A stretch of 59,363 nt of DNA, taken from Actinomycetes bacterium (GTDB lineage: Bacteria > Actinomycetota > Acidimicrobiia > Acidimicrobiales > CADCSY01). The DNA lies in contig JAODBP010000226.1 of the NCBI GenBank assembly GCA_025464025.1, positions 1 to 59,363 of the forward strand, written 5' to 3'. How positions within the stretch are numbered: position 1 is the first letter of the stretch; every line of letters starts with the position of its first letter. Of the stretch, positions 24,937-33,770 are shown one piece after another. Position numbers and translations under genes: made by a program. The notes beneath the pieces are model-generated. The model saw only the letters and a list, made by a program, of their open reading frames with translations, was not told the DNA's origin and searched no databases.

Positions 24937-27312
24937 TCAGAGGTTGAACGACGGGTTCGACCCGAGGGGCGCGTCGCCGATGACGTTGCGCTCGGCCAGC
25001 TCGGCCAGCTCGGCGGGATCGACGCCGAGGAGCCCGCAGAGGATCGCCTCGTTGTGCTCGCCGAGCAGCGGCGCCGACGTCCGGAACCACCGGTCGACGT
25101 CGGTGAACCGGAAGGGGAGCGAGGGCGCCGGGTGGCGGCCGGCGACAGGGTGGTCGACCACTTCGAAGTAGCCCCAGCCCGCCATCTGCGGCTGCTCGTG
25201 GGCCAGGCGGGGATCGGTCAGGGTCCCGGCCGGCACGCCGGCGGCGACGAAGCGCTCAGTCGCCTCGAGCACGTCCTGCGTCGCCGCCCACGCCACCAGC
25301 TCGACGTCGAGTCGATCGTGCCCGGCCTGGCGTCCGGCGGCCGTCGCCAGCTCCGGCGCCGCCGCCCACCCGGGGCTCCCGAGCACCTCGACCGCCGCGG
25401 CCCACTGCTCGTCGGTCTCGATCGACAGCGCCAACCAGGCGTCGTCGCCCTCGCACCGGTACAGGCCCTGGGGCGCGGCGTCGCAGCTGCGGTTGCCCCG
25501 GCGCTCGAGCGAGCGCCCGTAGGCCGTGTGCTCGACGACGAGCTCGGCGCTGGCGTTCACCGCGGTCTCGGCCATGGCGAGCTCGAGGAACGCGCCGTCA
25601 CCGGTGCGCCGGCGGCGCCAGAGGGCGAGGAAGATGGCGAACACGGCGTGGTAGCCGGCGAGGGAGTCGCACGGCCCACGCGGCACGGAGGGCGCAGGGT
25701 CGTCGGGGTGCCCGGTGATCCACGCCATCCCGCTCACCTGCTCCATCGTCTGGGCGAACCCGACGTTGTCCCGCCACGGCCCGTCGAGGCCGAACGCCGG
25801 CATGCGGGCGTAGACCGCCCGCGGGTTCAGCTCGCGGACGCGCTCGGCCGTGAGGCCGAAGCGCTCGAACACGCGAGGTGAGAAGTTCTCCACGACGACG
25901 TCGCACTCGGCGATCAGCTGCTCGACGAGCTCGCGACCGCGCTCGTCCCCGAGGTCCAACGTGAGGTCGCGCTTGTTGGGCCCGACCATGAACCAGTTCT
26001 GGCCCTTCTCCCACCACTGGGGCGAGCCGTACGCCCCGTCGACCTTGAGCCGGGCCAGGTCGAGGCGCTGGATCGACTCCAGGTGGATCACGTCGGCGCC
26101 CAGGGAACCGAAGACCAGGCCGACCGTCGGGCCGGCGACCATCGCCGTGGCGTCGAGCACGCGGAGGCCGGCGAACGGGAGGCCCGTGCCGGCGACGCCG
26201 TCTGCCGCCGGTCGGGTGCGGGGCTCCACCGCGCCGTCGTGCTGTCCGAGCGTCGGGGCCGGACCGCCCGGCACAGGTCGGATCCCGTCGATGCGGTACG
26301 GGGGCAGCGGCTGCACGAACCCGTGGTGCGACGGGCCGAAGATGCCCCGAGCCCGGTAGTGCTCCTGGGCCAGCATCGCCGGGGCGTCGTTGACCGGCGC
26401 CACCGGGATGCGCCACAGCGACGCCAGGTCTCGCACCTCGTCGGTCGTGTGCTCCAGGAACCAGCCCGACGTCCGCTCGTTCCACTCGTCGAGGTGCGCC
26501 ACCCGGAAGTCGGCCGACGCCCACCGCTCGTCGTCGAGGAGCTCGAGCTGGTCGATCATCCGGAGGAAGTCCTCGAACTGCTGCCGGCTGTTGGTGGTCA
26601 GCCCGATGAAGCCATCCTTGGTCCGCTCGATGGAGGGAGCGTCCACGACCCGGGCCGGACCGGCGATCGGCGGCTGGCCCAGGAGGTTGTAGCGCATCGA
26701 CATGTTCGGGTTGGTCGAGAGGTGGTCGGCGGGCAGCCACGGGGTGTCGACCCGCGCGCCCTGGCCCGTCGCCCGGGCGCGGGTGACCGCGGCGAACGCG
26801 CCCACCGCACCGAACACGCCGGCGCACCACTCCGCGGTGCGCCCGCCGGCCTGGAACGGCACGCCGTCGGGCCGACCGCGCGCGCCGAGCGACCCGCTCG
26901 CCGCCTGGACGGTGAACCCGGTCGCCGGCCGGTCCCGCCACGGCCCCGACCGACCGAAGGGCGTGAGGGAGAGGACCACGAGCTGCGGCCACCGGTCGAC
27001 CCACGCGTCGACGTCGGGGCGCTGCGGCACGAAGGACTCGATGACGAGGTCGGCGCCGGCCACGAGCTCCTCGACGTGTGGGTCGGACGGATCGCCCACG
27101 ACCGACCGCTTGGAGGCGTTGAGGTACCGGAAGAACGCGCTGTCCTCGCCGCCGAGGTCGGCACCGCTGGCCGACCGCGTGCGGATCGGGTCGCCGTCGG
27201 CCGGCTCGACCTTGACGACGTCGGCTCCGGCGTCGGCGAAGAGCTTGCCCGCGTAGGGGCCGGCGATCCCGGTCGCCAGCTCCACCACACGGAGGTCGGA
27301 GAGGGCGTCCAT
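24937..27312 (-). CDS. Tandem-fused CaiB/BaiF CoA-transferase (two domains in one chain)
   Basis: 791 residues, twice the usual length. Domain 1 (about 1-370) begins LRVVELATGIAGPYAGKLFADAGADVVKVE; domain 2 (about 385-791) begins FAGLRVLDATAMVAGPTVGLVFGSLGADVIHLE. Domain 2 keeps a catalytic-type Asp in GPCDSLAGYHAVF. At the matching place domain 1 reads GGRTAEWCAGVFGA, with Glu-Trp where Asp-His/Leu is expected, so domain 1 may be inactive or altered. Family III enzymes are interlocked dimers, so this is probably a pseudo-heterodimer. ATG 27312 abuts the ADH stop. Confidence 0.88.
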   Translation of the reverse strand: MDALSDLRVVELATGIAGPYAGKLFADAGADVVKVEPADGDPIRTRSASGADLGGEDSAFFRYLNASKRSVVGDPSDPHVEELVAGADLVIESFVPQRPDVDAWVDRWPQLVVLSLTPFGRSGPWRDRPATGFTVQAASGSLGARGRPDGVPFQAGGRTAEWCAGVFGAVGAFAAVTRARATGQGARVDTPWLPADHLSTNPNMSMRYNLLGQPPIAGPARVVDAPSIERTKDGFIGLTTNSRQQFEDFLRMIDQLELLDDERWASADFRVAHLDEWNERTSGWFLEHTTDEVRDLASLWRIPVAPVNDAPAMLAQEHYRARGIFGPSHHGFVQPLPPYRIDGIRPVPGGPAPTLGQHDGAVEPRTRPAADGVAGTGLPFAGLRVLDATAMVAGPTVGLVFGSLGADVIHLESIQRLDLARLKVDGAYGSPQWWEKGQNWFMVGPNKRDLTLDLGDERGRELVEQLIAECDVVVENFSPRVFERFGLTAERVRELNPRAVYARMPAFGLDGPWRDNVGFAQTMEQVSGMAWITGHPDDPAPSVPRGPCDSLAGYHAVFAIFLALWRRRRTGDGAFLELAMAETAVNASAELVVEHTAYGRSLERRGNRSCDAAPQGLYRCEGDDAWLALSIETDEQWAAAVEVLGSPGWAAAPELATAAGRQAGHDRLDVELVAWAATQDVLEATERFVAAGVPAGTLTDPRLAHEQPQMAGWGYFEVVDHPVAGRHPAPSLPFRFTDVDRWFRTSAPLLGEHNEAILCGLLGVDPAELAELAERNVIGDAPLGSNPSFNL

Positions 27313-28413
27313 TCAGTCGAAGACGATGACGGAGCGGGCCACGCGGCCCCCCTCCATGTCCTCGAACCCGGCGTTGATCTCGTCGAGCGAGATCTGCTTC
27401 GAGATGAGCGTGTCGATGTCGAGCAGCCCGTCGACGTACTCCTGCAGGAGCAGCGGGAAGAACTCGTCGACCTTGGCGTCGCCGAAGCAGCAGCCCTTCA
27501 GCGTCTTGCTCGTCGTCTGGATCGGCCGGGTGGCGAGCGCCGACTCGGGCTGCCCCACGCCGATGAGCACCATCTCGCCGCCCCGGCGCGTCATCTCGTA
27601 CATCTGCGTCACGGCGGTCGGGAAGCCGGTGACGTCGAACGCGACGTCCACGCCGTTCCCACCCGTGAGCTTCTTCACGGCTTCGACGACGTCGTCCTTG
27701 GCGGCGTTGACCACGTCGGTCGCACCCAGCTTGCGGGCGAGGTCGAGCTTCAGGTCCACCATGTCGATGGCGATGATCTGGCCGGCGCCGGCGAGCTTGG
27801 CCCCCTGCACCACGTTGAGGCCCACGCCGCCGCAGCCGATGACGGCGACGGAGTCGCCCGGCTGGATGTCGGCGGTGTTGCGGGCGGCGCCGACACCGGT
27901 GGTCACGGCGCAGCCCACCAGGGAGGCGGCCACCATGTTGCTGCCCGCCGGAACCTTCACGACCGACATCTCGGGCGCGACCGTCACCTCGCTGAACGTG
28001 CCGGAGAAGCAGAACTGGCTGATGCTCTCGCCCGACGCCGAGCGGTACCGGCTCGTGCCGTCGAGCAGGCCGCCGGCGACGGGCGCCAGCATGCGGACCT
28101 CGCACTGCGTCGGCTGGCCGCGCCGGCACCAGAAGCACTGCCCGCACTGCGGGATCGGCGAGAGGATCACGTGGTCGCCGGCCACGACCCGCGTCACGCC
28201 CTCGCCCACCGACTCGACGATGCCCGCGCCCTCGTGGCCGGGCACGGCCGGCAGGGCGATCGGGAACTTGCCCTCCATGAGCCCCACGTCCGAGTGGCAG
28301 AGGCCGGCGGCGCTGAGCCGGATCCGGACCTCCCCCGCCTTCGGTGCGTCGACCTCGATGTCCTCGATCGTGAGGGGCTGGTTCGGCGTGCGGAGCACGG
28401 CAGCTCGGGTCAT
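27313..28413 (-). CDS. Zn-dependent alcohol dehydrogenase (class III-like)
   Basis: 366 residues of the MDR family. GLCHSDVGLMEG and GHEGAGIVESVGEGV hold catalytic-zinc ligands; CGQCFWCRRGQPTQC (about 91-105) holds the four structural-zinc cysteines; GCGGVGLNVVQGAKLAG is the Rossmann loop, followed by Asp for NAD. ATG 28413 follows AGGAGG. Promoter: TTGACA (28492-28487), 18 bp, TACGCT (28468-28463), from operator 7. First gene of a minus-strand operon running to amidohydrolase 3. Confidence 0.9.
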   Translation of the reverse strand: MTRAAVLRTPNQPLTIEDIEVDAPKAGEVRIRLSAAGLCHSDVGLMEGKFPIALPAVPGHEGAGIVESVGEGVTRVVAGDHVILSPIPQCGQCFWCRRGQPTQCEVRMLAPVAGGLLDGTSRYRSASGESISQFCFSGTFSEVTVAPEMSVVKVPAGSNMVAASLVGCAVTTGVGAARNTADIQPGDSVAVIGCGGVGLNVVQGAKLAGAGQIIAIDMVDLKLDLARKLGATDVVNAAKDDVVEAVKKLTGGNGVDVAFDVTGFPTAVTQMYEMTRRGGEMVLIGVGQPESALATRPIQTTSKTLKGCCFGDAKVDEFFPLLLQEYVDGLLDIDTLISKQISLDEINAGFEDMEGGRVARSVIVFD

Positions 28414-28462
28414 CGTTCCTCCTGTCGGGAGCGCGACTGCATCGCCGGACCCCCCTCCGCGC

Positions 28463-28529
28463 AGCGTACGTTCGGGCCGGCGCCGCTGTCAACGTCTCAG
28501 TTGACGGAAGCAGGTGCCTCTGGTAGCCA
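28463..28529. promoter_or_regulatory. Operator 7 (28488-28505) with two divergent promoters
   Basis: GTCAAC GTCTCA GTTGAC, both halves exact. Minus: TTGACA, 18 bp, TACGCT for the alcohol dehydrogenase. Plus: TTGACG (28501-28506), 17 bp, TAGCCA (28524-28529), 6 bp, GTG 28536 for the CapA-like gene. Each half-site is the -35 of one promoter. Confidence 0.85.
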
Positions 28530-28535
28530 GACGAT

Positions 28536-29885
28536 GTGAGCTACCGGGTCGCCCTCACCGGCGACGCGATCCTGAACACGCGCGTCTCGTCCTGCGCCGA
28601 TCGCGAGGTGCTCGACGTGCTCGACCTCCTGCGCGGGGCCGACGTCGCCTACGGCCACGTCGAGATCCCCCTCCACGACTTCGCCACGGACGACACCTTC
28701 CCCTCGGCCGAAGGCGCGCTGAGCTGGATGTGTGCCCCGACGGTGACGGCCGAGGAGCTGCGGTGGTGCGGCCTCGACATCGTGTCCACGGCGTCGAACC
28801 ACAGCTTCGACTTCTCCTTCGGCGGCCTGCTGTCGACCCTCGACGCACTGGACGCCGTCGACCTCCCCCACGCTGGCACCGGCGCCGACCTCGGGGCCGC
28901 CCGGGCGCCGGCGTTCGTCGACACGGCGGTGGCTCGGGTGGGCCTCGTGTCGGCCGTGTCGTCGTTCCCGATGGCCGCCCGGGCCGGCGCCGCCCGCGTC
29001 GACATGCGCGGCCGGCCCGGCGTGAACGGGCTGCGCCACCACCACGTCGTCGACCCGTCGACGGCGACGGAGCTGGTCGACCTCTACGGCCGACTCGGCT
29101 GGTGGGTGACCCGGGCCGGCGACGAGCTGGCGGTGAACCCGCCGGGCCTGCACAACTCGCTCCTGCGCTTCGTCGTCGACGACCGGGTCGAGGGCATCAC
29201 GACCCGCTGCGACGAGGACGACCTCGCCGGCAACGTGCAGGCGATCCGGCACGCCGCCTCAGCGGCCGACTTCGTGATCGCCCACCTCCACTCCCACGAG
29301 TGGGAGGCGACCGACGGGCGCCTCGGCACCAGCCCGGCCTTCGTCCGGGAGTACGCCCATGCCGCCGTCGAGGCCGGCGCCTCCGTCGTCGTCGTCCAAG
29401 GCTCGCACGCACCGTTCCGCGGCATCGAGGTCCACCGCGGGGTCCCGATCCTCCACGACCCCGGGCCGCTCTTCCGGCAGGGCCGGCGCAACGCCCAACC
29501 CCAGGACTTCTACGTGCGCTGGGGCAACGGCCCGGCCGCCCGAGCGGCCGACGCCGGGATCCTGGAGGCGTTCGAGGCCCGGGCCGGCGTGCTCGGCGGC
29601 GGACCCGGCACCCATGAGGTCCTGCACCCGCGGGAGGGCGTTGCCCACGAACCCGGCTTCTTCGTCCCGGTGTGCGAGGTCGACGACCACCACCGGGTCA
29701 CCGCCATCGCCATCCACCCGGCCTCGTGGTCGGGCGCGCCGACCAAGGCGGCCAGCGGCTTCCCCCGCCGCCTCACCGGCACGAGAGCGACCGCCGTGCT
29801 CGAGCACCTCCGGGCGCTGTCGGCGCCGTTCGGGACCGAGGTGCAGCTCGACGGCGACACCGGCCGGATCGAGGTCGGGCGATGA
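28536..29885 (+). CDS. CapA family protein (PGA_cap metallophosphoesterase-like)
   Basis: 449 residues. RVALTGDAILNTRVS at the N-terminus, the ASNHSFDFSFGG segment (about 86-97), HLHSHEWEA and VQGSHAPFRGIEVHRGVPILHDPG are the CapA/poly-gamma-glutamate synthesis-like signature, a calcineurin-type fold. No signal peptide or membrane segment is seen, so it is probably cytoplasmic. GTG 28536 follows a -10-like box by 6 bp, suggesting a leaderless mRNA. An enzyme of this type in a catabolic regulon is unexpected; it could hydrolyse an amide or phosphate ester. Confidence 0.82.
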   Translation: MSYRVALTGDAILNTRVSSCADREVLDVLDLLRGADVAYGHVEIPLHDFATDDTFPSAEGALSWMCAPTVTAEELRWCGLDIVSTASNHSFDFSFGGLLSTLDALDAVDLPHAGTGADLGAARAPAFVDTAVARVGLVSAVSSFPMAARAGAARVDMRGRPGVNGLRHHHVVDPSTATELVDLYGRLGWWVTRAGDELAVNPPGLHNSLLRFVVDDRVEGITTRCDEDDLAGNVQAIRHAASAADFVIAHLHSHEWEATDGRLGTSPAFVREYAHAAVEAGASVVVVQGSHAPFRGIEVHRGVPILHDPGPLFRQGRRNAQPQDFYVRWGNGPAARAADAGILEAFEARAGVLGGGPGTHEVLHPREGVAHEPGFFVPVCEVDDHHRVTAIAIHPASWSGAPTKAASGFPRRLTGTRATAVLEHLRALSAPFGTEVQLDGDTGRIEVGR

Positions 29886-30719
29886 CTACTTGGCGTCGTA
29901 GATCTTGGAGAACGACGGTGCCGGGCGCTGGACGCTGAGGCCGCCGTCGACGCCGATGACCTGGCCGCTCGTGTGGGCCGCCATGTCCGACAGGAGGTAC
30001 ACGACGCCGTTGGCGATGTCCTCCGGCCGGCCCGGGTGCCCGAGCGGGATGAGCGAGTCGATCGCCGCCCGCGTCTCGGGGTTCATGCCGGCCACGTTGC
30101 TGGTCGCGGTGGGGCCGGGCGAGATCATGTTGGCCCGGATGCCGTCGGGGCCGTACTCGACCGCGAGGGTCTTCGTGAGGTGGGCCAGGCCGGCCTTCGC
30201 CGCGCCGTAGGCCGCGGTGCGGGGCGAGCCGTGGCCGGCGGTGCCGCCGTCGGAGCCGATCGTCACGACCGACCCGCCGGTGCCCTGCTCGAGCATGACC
30301 GGCAGGACCCGGCGCAGGACCCGGAAGACGTAGGTGATGTTGAGGTCGAAGACCCGGTCCCAGTCGTCGTCGCCGAACTCGTGGAGGCGGACGAACGGGA
30401 TGTTGAAGGCCATGAGCCCACCGAGGCTGGTGACGACGCCGTCGAACCCGCCCAGGGCGGCATGGGCCTCGGCCACGAACCGCTCGACGTCGGCGTCGAT
30501 CGTCACGTCGCCGGCGAGGGCGACGGCACGCGACGCACCGGCGTCGAGCACCTCCTTGGCGGTCGACTCGGAGGCCTCGAGGCTGATGTCGACGATGGCG
30601 ACATCGGCACCGGCACCGGCGGTGGCCACGCTGATGGCGTGACCCACCCCACCGCCGCCGCCACCGACGACGAGGATCCTCCGACCCTGGAGGAGCTGCG
30701 GGCGCGTGGTCGTCGACAT
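29886..30719 (-). CDS. Atypical SDR, paralogue of 36570-37397
   Basis: 277 residues. The Rossmann loop is VGGGGGGVGH instead of TGxxxGxG, and SLGG replaces the NNAG motif, but the active-site Ser (TIGSDGG) and YGAAK remain. The C-terminal IGVDGGLSVQRPAPSFSKIY is almost identical to that of the SDR at 36570. It follows amidohydrolase 4 by 2 bp and shares its operator. Its stop directly abuts the convergent CapA stop. Confidence 0.84.
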   Translation of the reverse strand: MSTTTRPQLLQGRRILVVGGGGGGVGHAISVATAGAGADVAIVDISLEASESTAKEVLDAGASRAVALAGDVTIDADVERFVAEAHAALGGFDGVVTSLGGLMAFNIPFVRLHEFGDDDWDRVFDLNITYVFRVLRRVLPVMLEQGTGGSVVTIGSDGGTAGHGSPRTAAYGAAKAGLAHLTKTLAVEYGPDGIRANMISPGPTATSNVAGMNPETRAAIDSLIPLGHPGRPEDIANGVVYLLSDMAAHTSGQVIGVDGGLSVQRPAPSFSKIYDAK

Positions 30720-30721
30720 GG

Positions 30722-31939
30722 TCAGACGTCGATCTTGTAGAGGCGGGCGGCGTTGTCCTGGACGATCTTGCGGATCACGGCGGGGTCGAGGTCCTTGAGC
30801 TTCTCCTCCGACCGCTCGACGGGCGACGGGTAGAGGCTCGTCGGGTGGGGGAAGTCGGTCTCCCACAGCACGTTGTCGGCGCCGATCCGGTCGAGCAGCG
30901 CCAGCGGACCGGCGTCCTCGAACCAGAACGTGCCGTAGATGCCGCGCTGGAAGAGCTCCTTGGCCGGCGGAAGCTCGGGCGCGTCCCCACCGGGGAACTC
31001 CTCGCGGTACTCGTAGTCGATCCGCTCGAGCACGTACGGGATCCAACCGATCCCGCTCTCGACGCTCACCCAGTTGAGCTTGGGGAACCGGATCAGCAGA
31101 TCGCTGGCGCACAGGTTGGAGATGAAGCGCGAGTTCGAGAGCTCGGTCTGGATCGACCGCACCGGCTTGGCGGCCCGCTCGGGGAGGGACGGCCACGCCG
31201 CGCCGCCCTGCTCGCCCTTCCAGTTGCGGGCACCGATGTGGATGTTGATCGGAAGCTCGAGGTCCGACAGCGCCTCGTACAGCGGAGACCAGTGCTCGGT
31301 GCCGAGGTCGGGCAGGCCGCCGAGGTGCGGCTCGCCGGCCATGAGCACGCCGGTCAGCCCGATGTCCTTGGCCCGGTGGGCCTCGGCCACCGACTGCTCG
31401 ATGTCCCAGAACGGCAGCATCGCCTGCGGCAGCAGCCGGTTGTCGCCCTCCTCCTGCCACTCGCGCATCGCGTCGTTGAAGATCTGGCAGATCACGTAGG
31501 AGAGCTCGGGATCGAGGCCCTGGACCATCGCCGGGGCGGCGAACCCCATGATGTTCGGGTAGACGATCTGGGCGTAGATGCCCATCTCGTCGAGCAGGTC
31601 GATCCGCGGCTTGGCCTCGGTGGCGGCAGCGTGGATCTCGTCCTCCGTGCCGCCGATCTGGGAGGTGTCCCGGTCGAACTTGTCCATGTCGGCGCCGTAG
31701 TACGGGATCTTCTCGCCGTTCTTGCGCACGAAGGCGATGCTGTTGGCCCGGCTCAGCTTCACGTCGCCGTCGATGAACCAGTACCGCTGACCGTCGGCGT
31801 CGGTCTGCACCTGCGGGACCCGATCGGCGTACTTGGCCGGCGCCCGCGAGGTCCAGAGGTCCTCGGCTTCGGTGAGGTGCGAGTCAGCGTCGATCAGCTT
31901 CAGGCCCTTGAACGGGCCCGTCTCACGAGGCTTGAACAT
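30722..31939 (-). CDS. Amidohydrolase family protein (ACMSD-like), paralogue 4
   Basis: 405 residues. KLIDADSHLTEAEDLW gives the D-x-H motif (about Asp18, His20); NIHIGARN is the central His region and WETDFPHPTSLYPS (about 358) the C-terminal Asp. ATG 31939 with AAGGGGAGAAG upstream. Promoter: TTGACG from operator 8, 18 bp, TACCCT (31974-31969). It heads a two-gene operon with the atypical SDR. Confidence 0.86.
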   Translation of the reverse strand: MFKPRETGPFKGLKLIDADSHLTEAEDLWTSRAPAKYADRVPQVQTDADGQRYWFIDGDVKLSRANSIAFVRKNGEKIPYYGADMDKFDRDTSQIGGTEDEIHAAATEAKPRIDLLDEMGIYAQIVYPNIMGFAAPAMVQGLDPELSYVICQIFNDAMREWQEEGDNRLLPQAMLPFWDIEQSVAEAHRAKDIGLTGVLMAGEPHLGGLPDLGTEHWSPLYEALSDLELPINIHIGARNWKGEQGGAAWPSLPERAAKPVRSIQTELSNSRFISNLCASDLLIRFPKLNWVSVESGIGWIPYVLERIDYEYREEFPGGDAPELPPAKELFQRGIYGTFWFEDAGPLALLDRIGADNVLWETDFPHPTSLYPSPVERSEEKLKDLDPAVIRKIVQDNAARLYKIDV

Positions 31940-31968
31940 TCTTCTCCCCTTGCCGGCGACCTTCGTCG

Positions 31969-32011
31969 AGGGTAGCCCCGGCGATGGGCCACCGTCAACG
32001 GTAACGTTGAT
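31969..32011 (-). promoter_or_regulatory. Operator 8 (31994-32011) and promoter of amidohydrolase 4
   Basis: GTCAAC GGTAAC GTTGAT. -35 TTGACG (31998-31993), 18-bp spacer, consensus-type -10 TACCCT (31974-31969). Confidence 0.82.
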
Positions 32012-32045
32012 GATTGGATCGGGCGGTGGGACCCACCCTGTTGCG

Positions 32046-33593
32046 TCAGCCCTCGCGGAGGACCTTGCGGTTGACCTTGCCCGTCGGCGTCATCGGGAGC
32101 TCGTCCACGAACTGGACGATGCGGGGCTTCTTGTAGGAGGCCAGGTGGTCCCCGACGTACTGCGTCACCTGCTCCTCGGTCAGCTCGGCGCCCTTGGCCC
32201 TGACGACGACCGCCTTCACGAGCTCGCCCCACGTGGCGTCGGGGACGCCGACGACGGCCACCTCGGCGATGTCCGGGTGGTTGCCGAGCGCCCGCTCGAT
32301 CTCACTCGGGAAGATGTTCTCGCCGCCGGAGATGATCATGCTCTTGATCCGGTCGACGATGAAGAAGAAGCCCTCCTCGTCCCACGCCCCGCCGTCGCCG
32401 GTGTGGATCCACCCGTCACGGACCAGTTCGGCGGTCTCCTCCGGCTTGTTCCAGTAGGAGAGCATGTTGTTGGGCCCGCGGTGGCAGATCTCGCCCATCG
32501 TCTGGCCATCGCGCGGGACCGGCTTGCCGTCCTCGTCGAGCACGGCGACGGTGCTGAGCAGGGCGGCCTGGCCACAGGACCGGAGCAGCTCGGGCCGCTC
32601 CCCCCGCAAGGCCCGCCGATGGGCCTCGGGGCCGAGGTAGGTGCCAGGCCCGAACTCGGACATGCCCCAGGCCTGGAGCAGGTCGGCCTCGAAGAGCTCA
32701 CCGGCCTCGCGGATCACGTCCTCGCCCATCGGGGCGCCGCCGTACTCGACGAGGCGCACGGACGGGCACGGCCGACCATCCTGCTTGAGGCTCTCGATGA
32801 GGCGCGGGAGCATCGTGGCGATGGCCATGAAGCCGCTCACCTTCTCCTCCCGGATGACCTCGAGCATGGGGTCGGCGTCGAAGTTGGCGATCACCACCGG
32901 TCGGCCCTGGAGCAGGTACGCCAGCGACATGTAGCCGATGACGTGGAAGAACTGCCCGAGCATCAGGTAGGTGTCGGTCTCGGCGATGCGGGCGGCGGCC
33001 AGGTAGTCGAGCGTCGCCGCGCCGTACGTGTACTGGCTGTGCATGGCGCTCTTCGGGATGCCCGTGGTGCCACCCGTCGAGACCGCGAGGTACGGCTCGT
33101 GGGCGAGGGTGAGCGGATCGGGCAGGCCGACGCCGAGGTCGGCGGGCTTGCTCGCGACCCGGGCCAGCAGGTCCTCGTAGTCCGAGTCGTTGCCGGTGGA
33201 CCACTCGATCCACGCCTCGACCTCGACCTGGGAGCGGATCTGGTCGACGATCGGGCGGAACTCGGCCTCGTAGAACACGACGGTCGGCGTCGCGTCGCGC
33301 AGGGCCTCGACGACCTGCGACGGCGAGAACCGCCAGTTCAGCGGGAAGAGGAGGGCGCCGGTGCGGGCGGCGGCGAGGTAGAGCTCCACCATCTCGAGCG
33401 TGTTGCGGGACAGCGCGGCCACCCGCTTCCCAGGTCCGAGGTCGTAGAGCCCGTGGAGCGCGGTCGCCAGCAGCTCCGTGCGCCGACCGAGGTCGCCGAA
33501 CGTGCGGGAGAGGCCGAGCTTCGGCTCGATCAGGGCCGGTGAGCCCGGGTCCCGGTCCGCGAAGCCCATCGCCATCCCGGCCAGGTTGATCAT
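32046..33593 (-). CDS. AMP-dependent acyl-CoA synthetase/ligase
   Basis: 515 residues of the ANL superfamily. STGGTTGIPKSAMHSQ (about 172) is the phosphate-binding loop; DGWIHTGDGGAWDEEGFFFIVDRIKSM holds the adenylation Asp and hinge; the C-terminal PTGKVNRKVL holds the catalytic Lys. It activates a carboxylic acid to its CoA ester, an obvious entry step. ATG 33593 with GAGG upstream. Promoter: TTGACA from operator 9, 17 bp, CATCAT (33682-33677). Diverges from ribBA. Confidence 0.9.
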   Translation of the reverse strand: MINLAGMAMGFADRDPGSPALIEPKLGLSRTFGDLGRRTELLATALHGLYDLGPGKRVAALSRNTLEMVELYLAAARTGALLFPLNWRFSPSQVVEALRDATPTVVFYEAEFRPIVDQIRSQVEVEAWIEWSTGNDSDYEDLLARVASKPADLGVGLPDPLTLAHEPYLAVSTGGTTGIPKSAMHSQYTYGAATLDYLAAARIAETDTYLMLGQFFHVIGYMSLAYLLQGRPVVIANFDADPMLEVIREEKVSGFMAIATMLPRLIESLKQDGRPCPSVRLVEYGGAPMGEDVIREAGELFEADLLQAWGMSEFGPGTYLGPEAHRRALRGERPELLRSCGQAALLSTVAVLDEDGKPVPRDGQTMGEICHRGPNNMLSYWNKPEETAELVRDGWIHTGDGGAWDEEGFFFIVDRIKSMIISGGENIFPSEIERALGNHPDIAEVAVVGVPDATWGELVKAVVVRAKGAELTEEQVTQYVGDHLASYKKPRIVQFVDELPMTPTGKVNRKVLREG

Positions 33594-33676
33594 CGCGAGA
33601 CCTCGGCGCGTCGCAGCGAACCCATCCCGGACCCCCAGTCCTCGGCAGCCGGCAGGATCGCCGACCCGGAGCGTGG

Positions 33677-33718
33677 ATGATGCCTCGTGCCCTCCGGTCT
33701 GTCAACTACCTCGTTGAC
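33677..33718 (-). promoter_or_regulatory. Operator 9 (33701-33718) and promoter of the acyl-CoA ligase
   Basis: GTCAAC TACCTC GTTGAC, both halves exact; only 4 bp separate it from operator 10. -35 TTGACA (33705-33700), 17 bp, CATCAT. Confidence 0.82.
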
Positions 33719-33722
33719 TCGG

Positions 33723-33764
33723 ATCAACAACCGTGTTGACAACACTCCTGCGACTCCGTACGAT
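33723..33764 (+). promoter_or_regulatory. Operator 10 (33723-33740) and leaderless ribBA promoter
   Basis: ATCAAC AACCGT GTTGAC. -35 TTGACA (33736-33741), 17-bp spacer, -10 TACGAT (33759-33764), then 6 bp to ATG 33771. This is the clearest promoter in the window; the mRNA must be leaderless or nearly so, leaving no room for an FMN riboswitch. Confidence 0.85.
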
Positions 33765-33770
33765 CGCTCC

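Noticed and set aside
32027..32039. GGTGGGACCCACC palindrome near the ligand gene stop
   Set aside because: No loop and no U-tract, so a poor terminator; single copy.
33741..33770. FMN riboswitch in front of ribBA
   Set aside because: The -10 box is 6 bp from the start codon, so there is no leader RNA to hold one.
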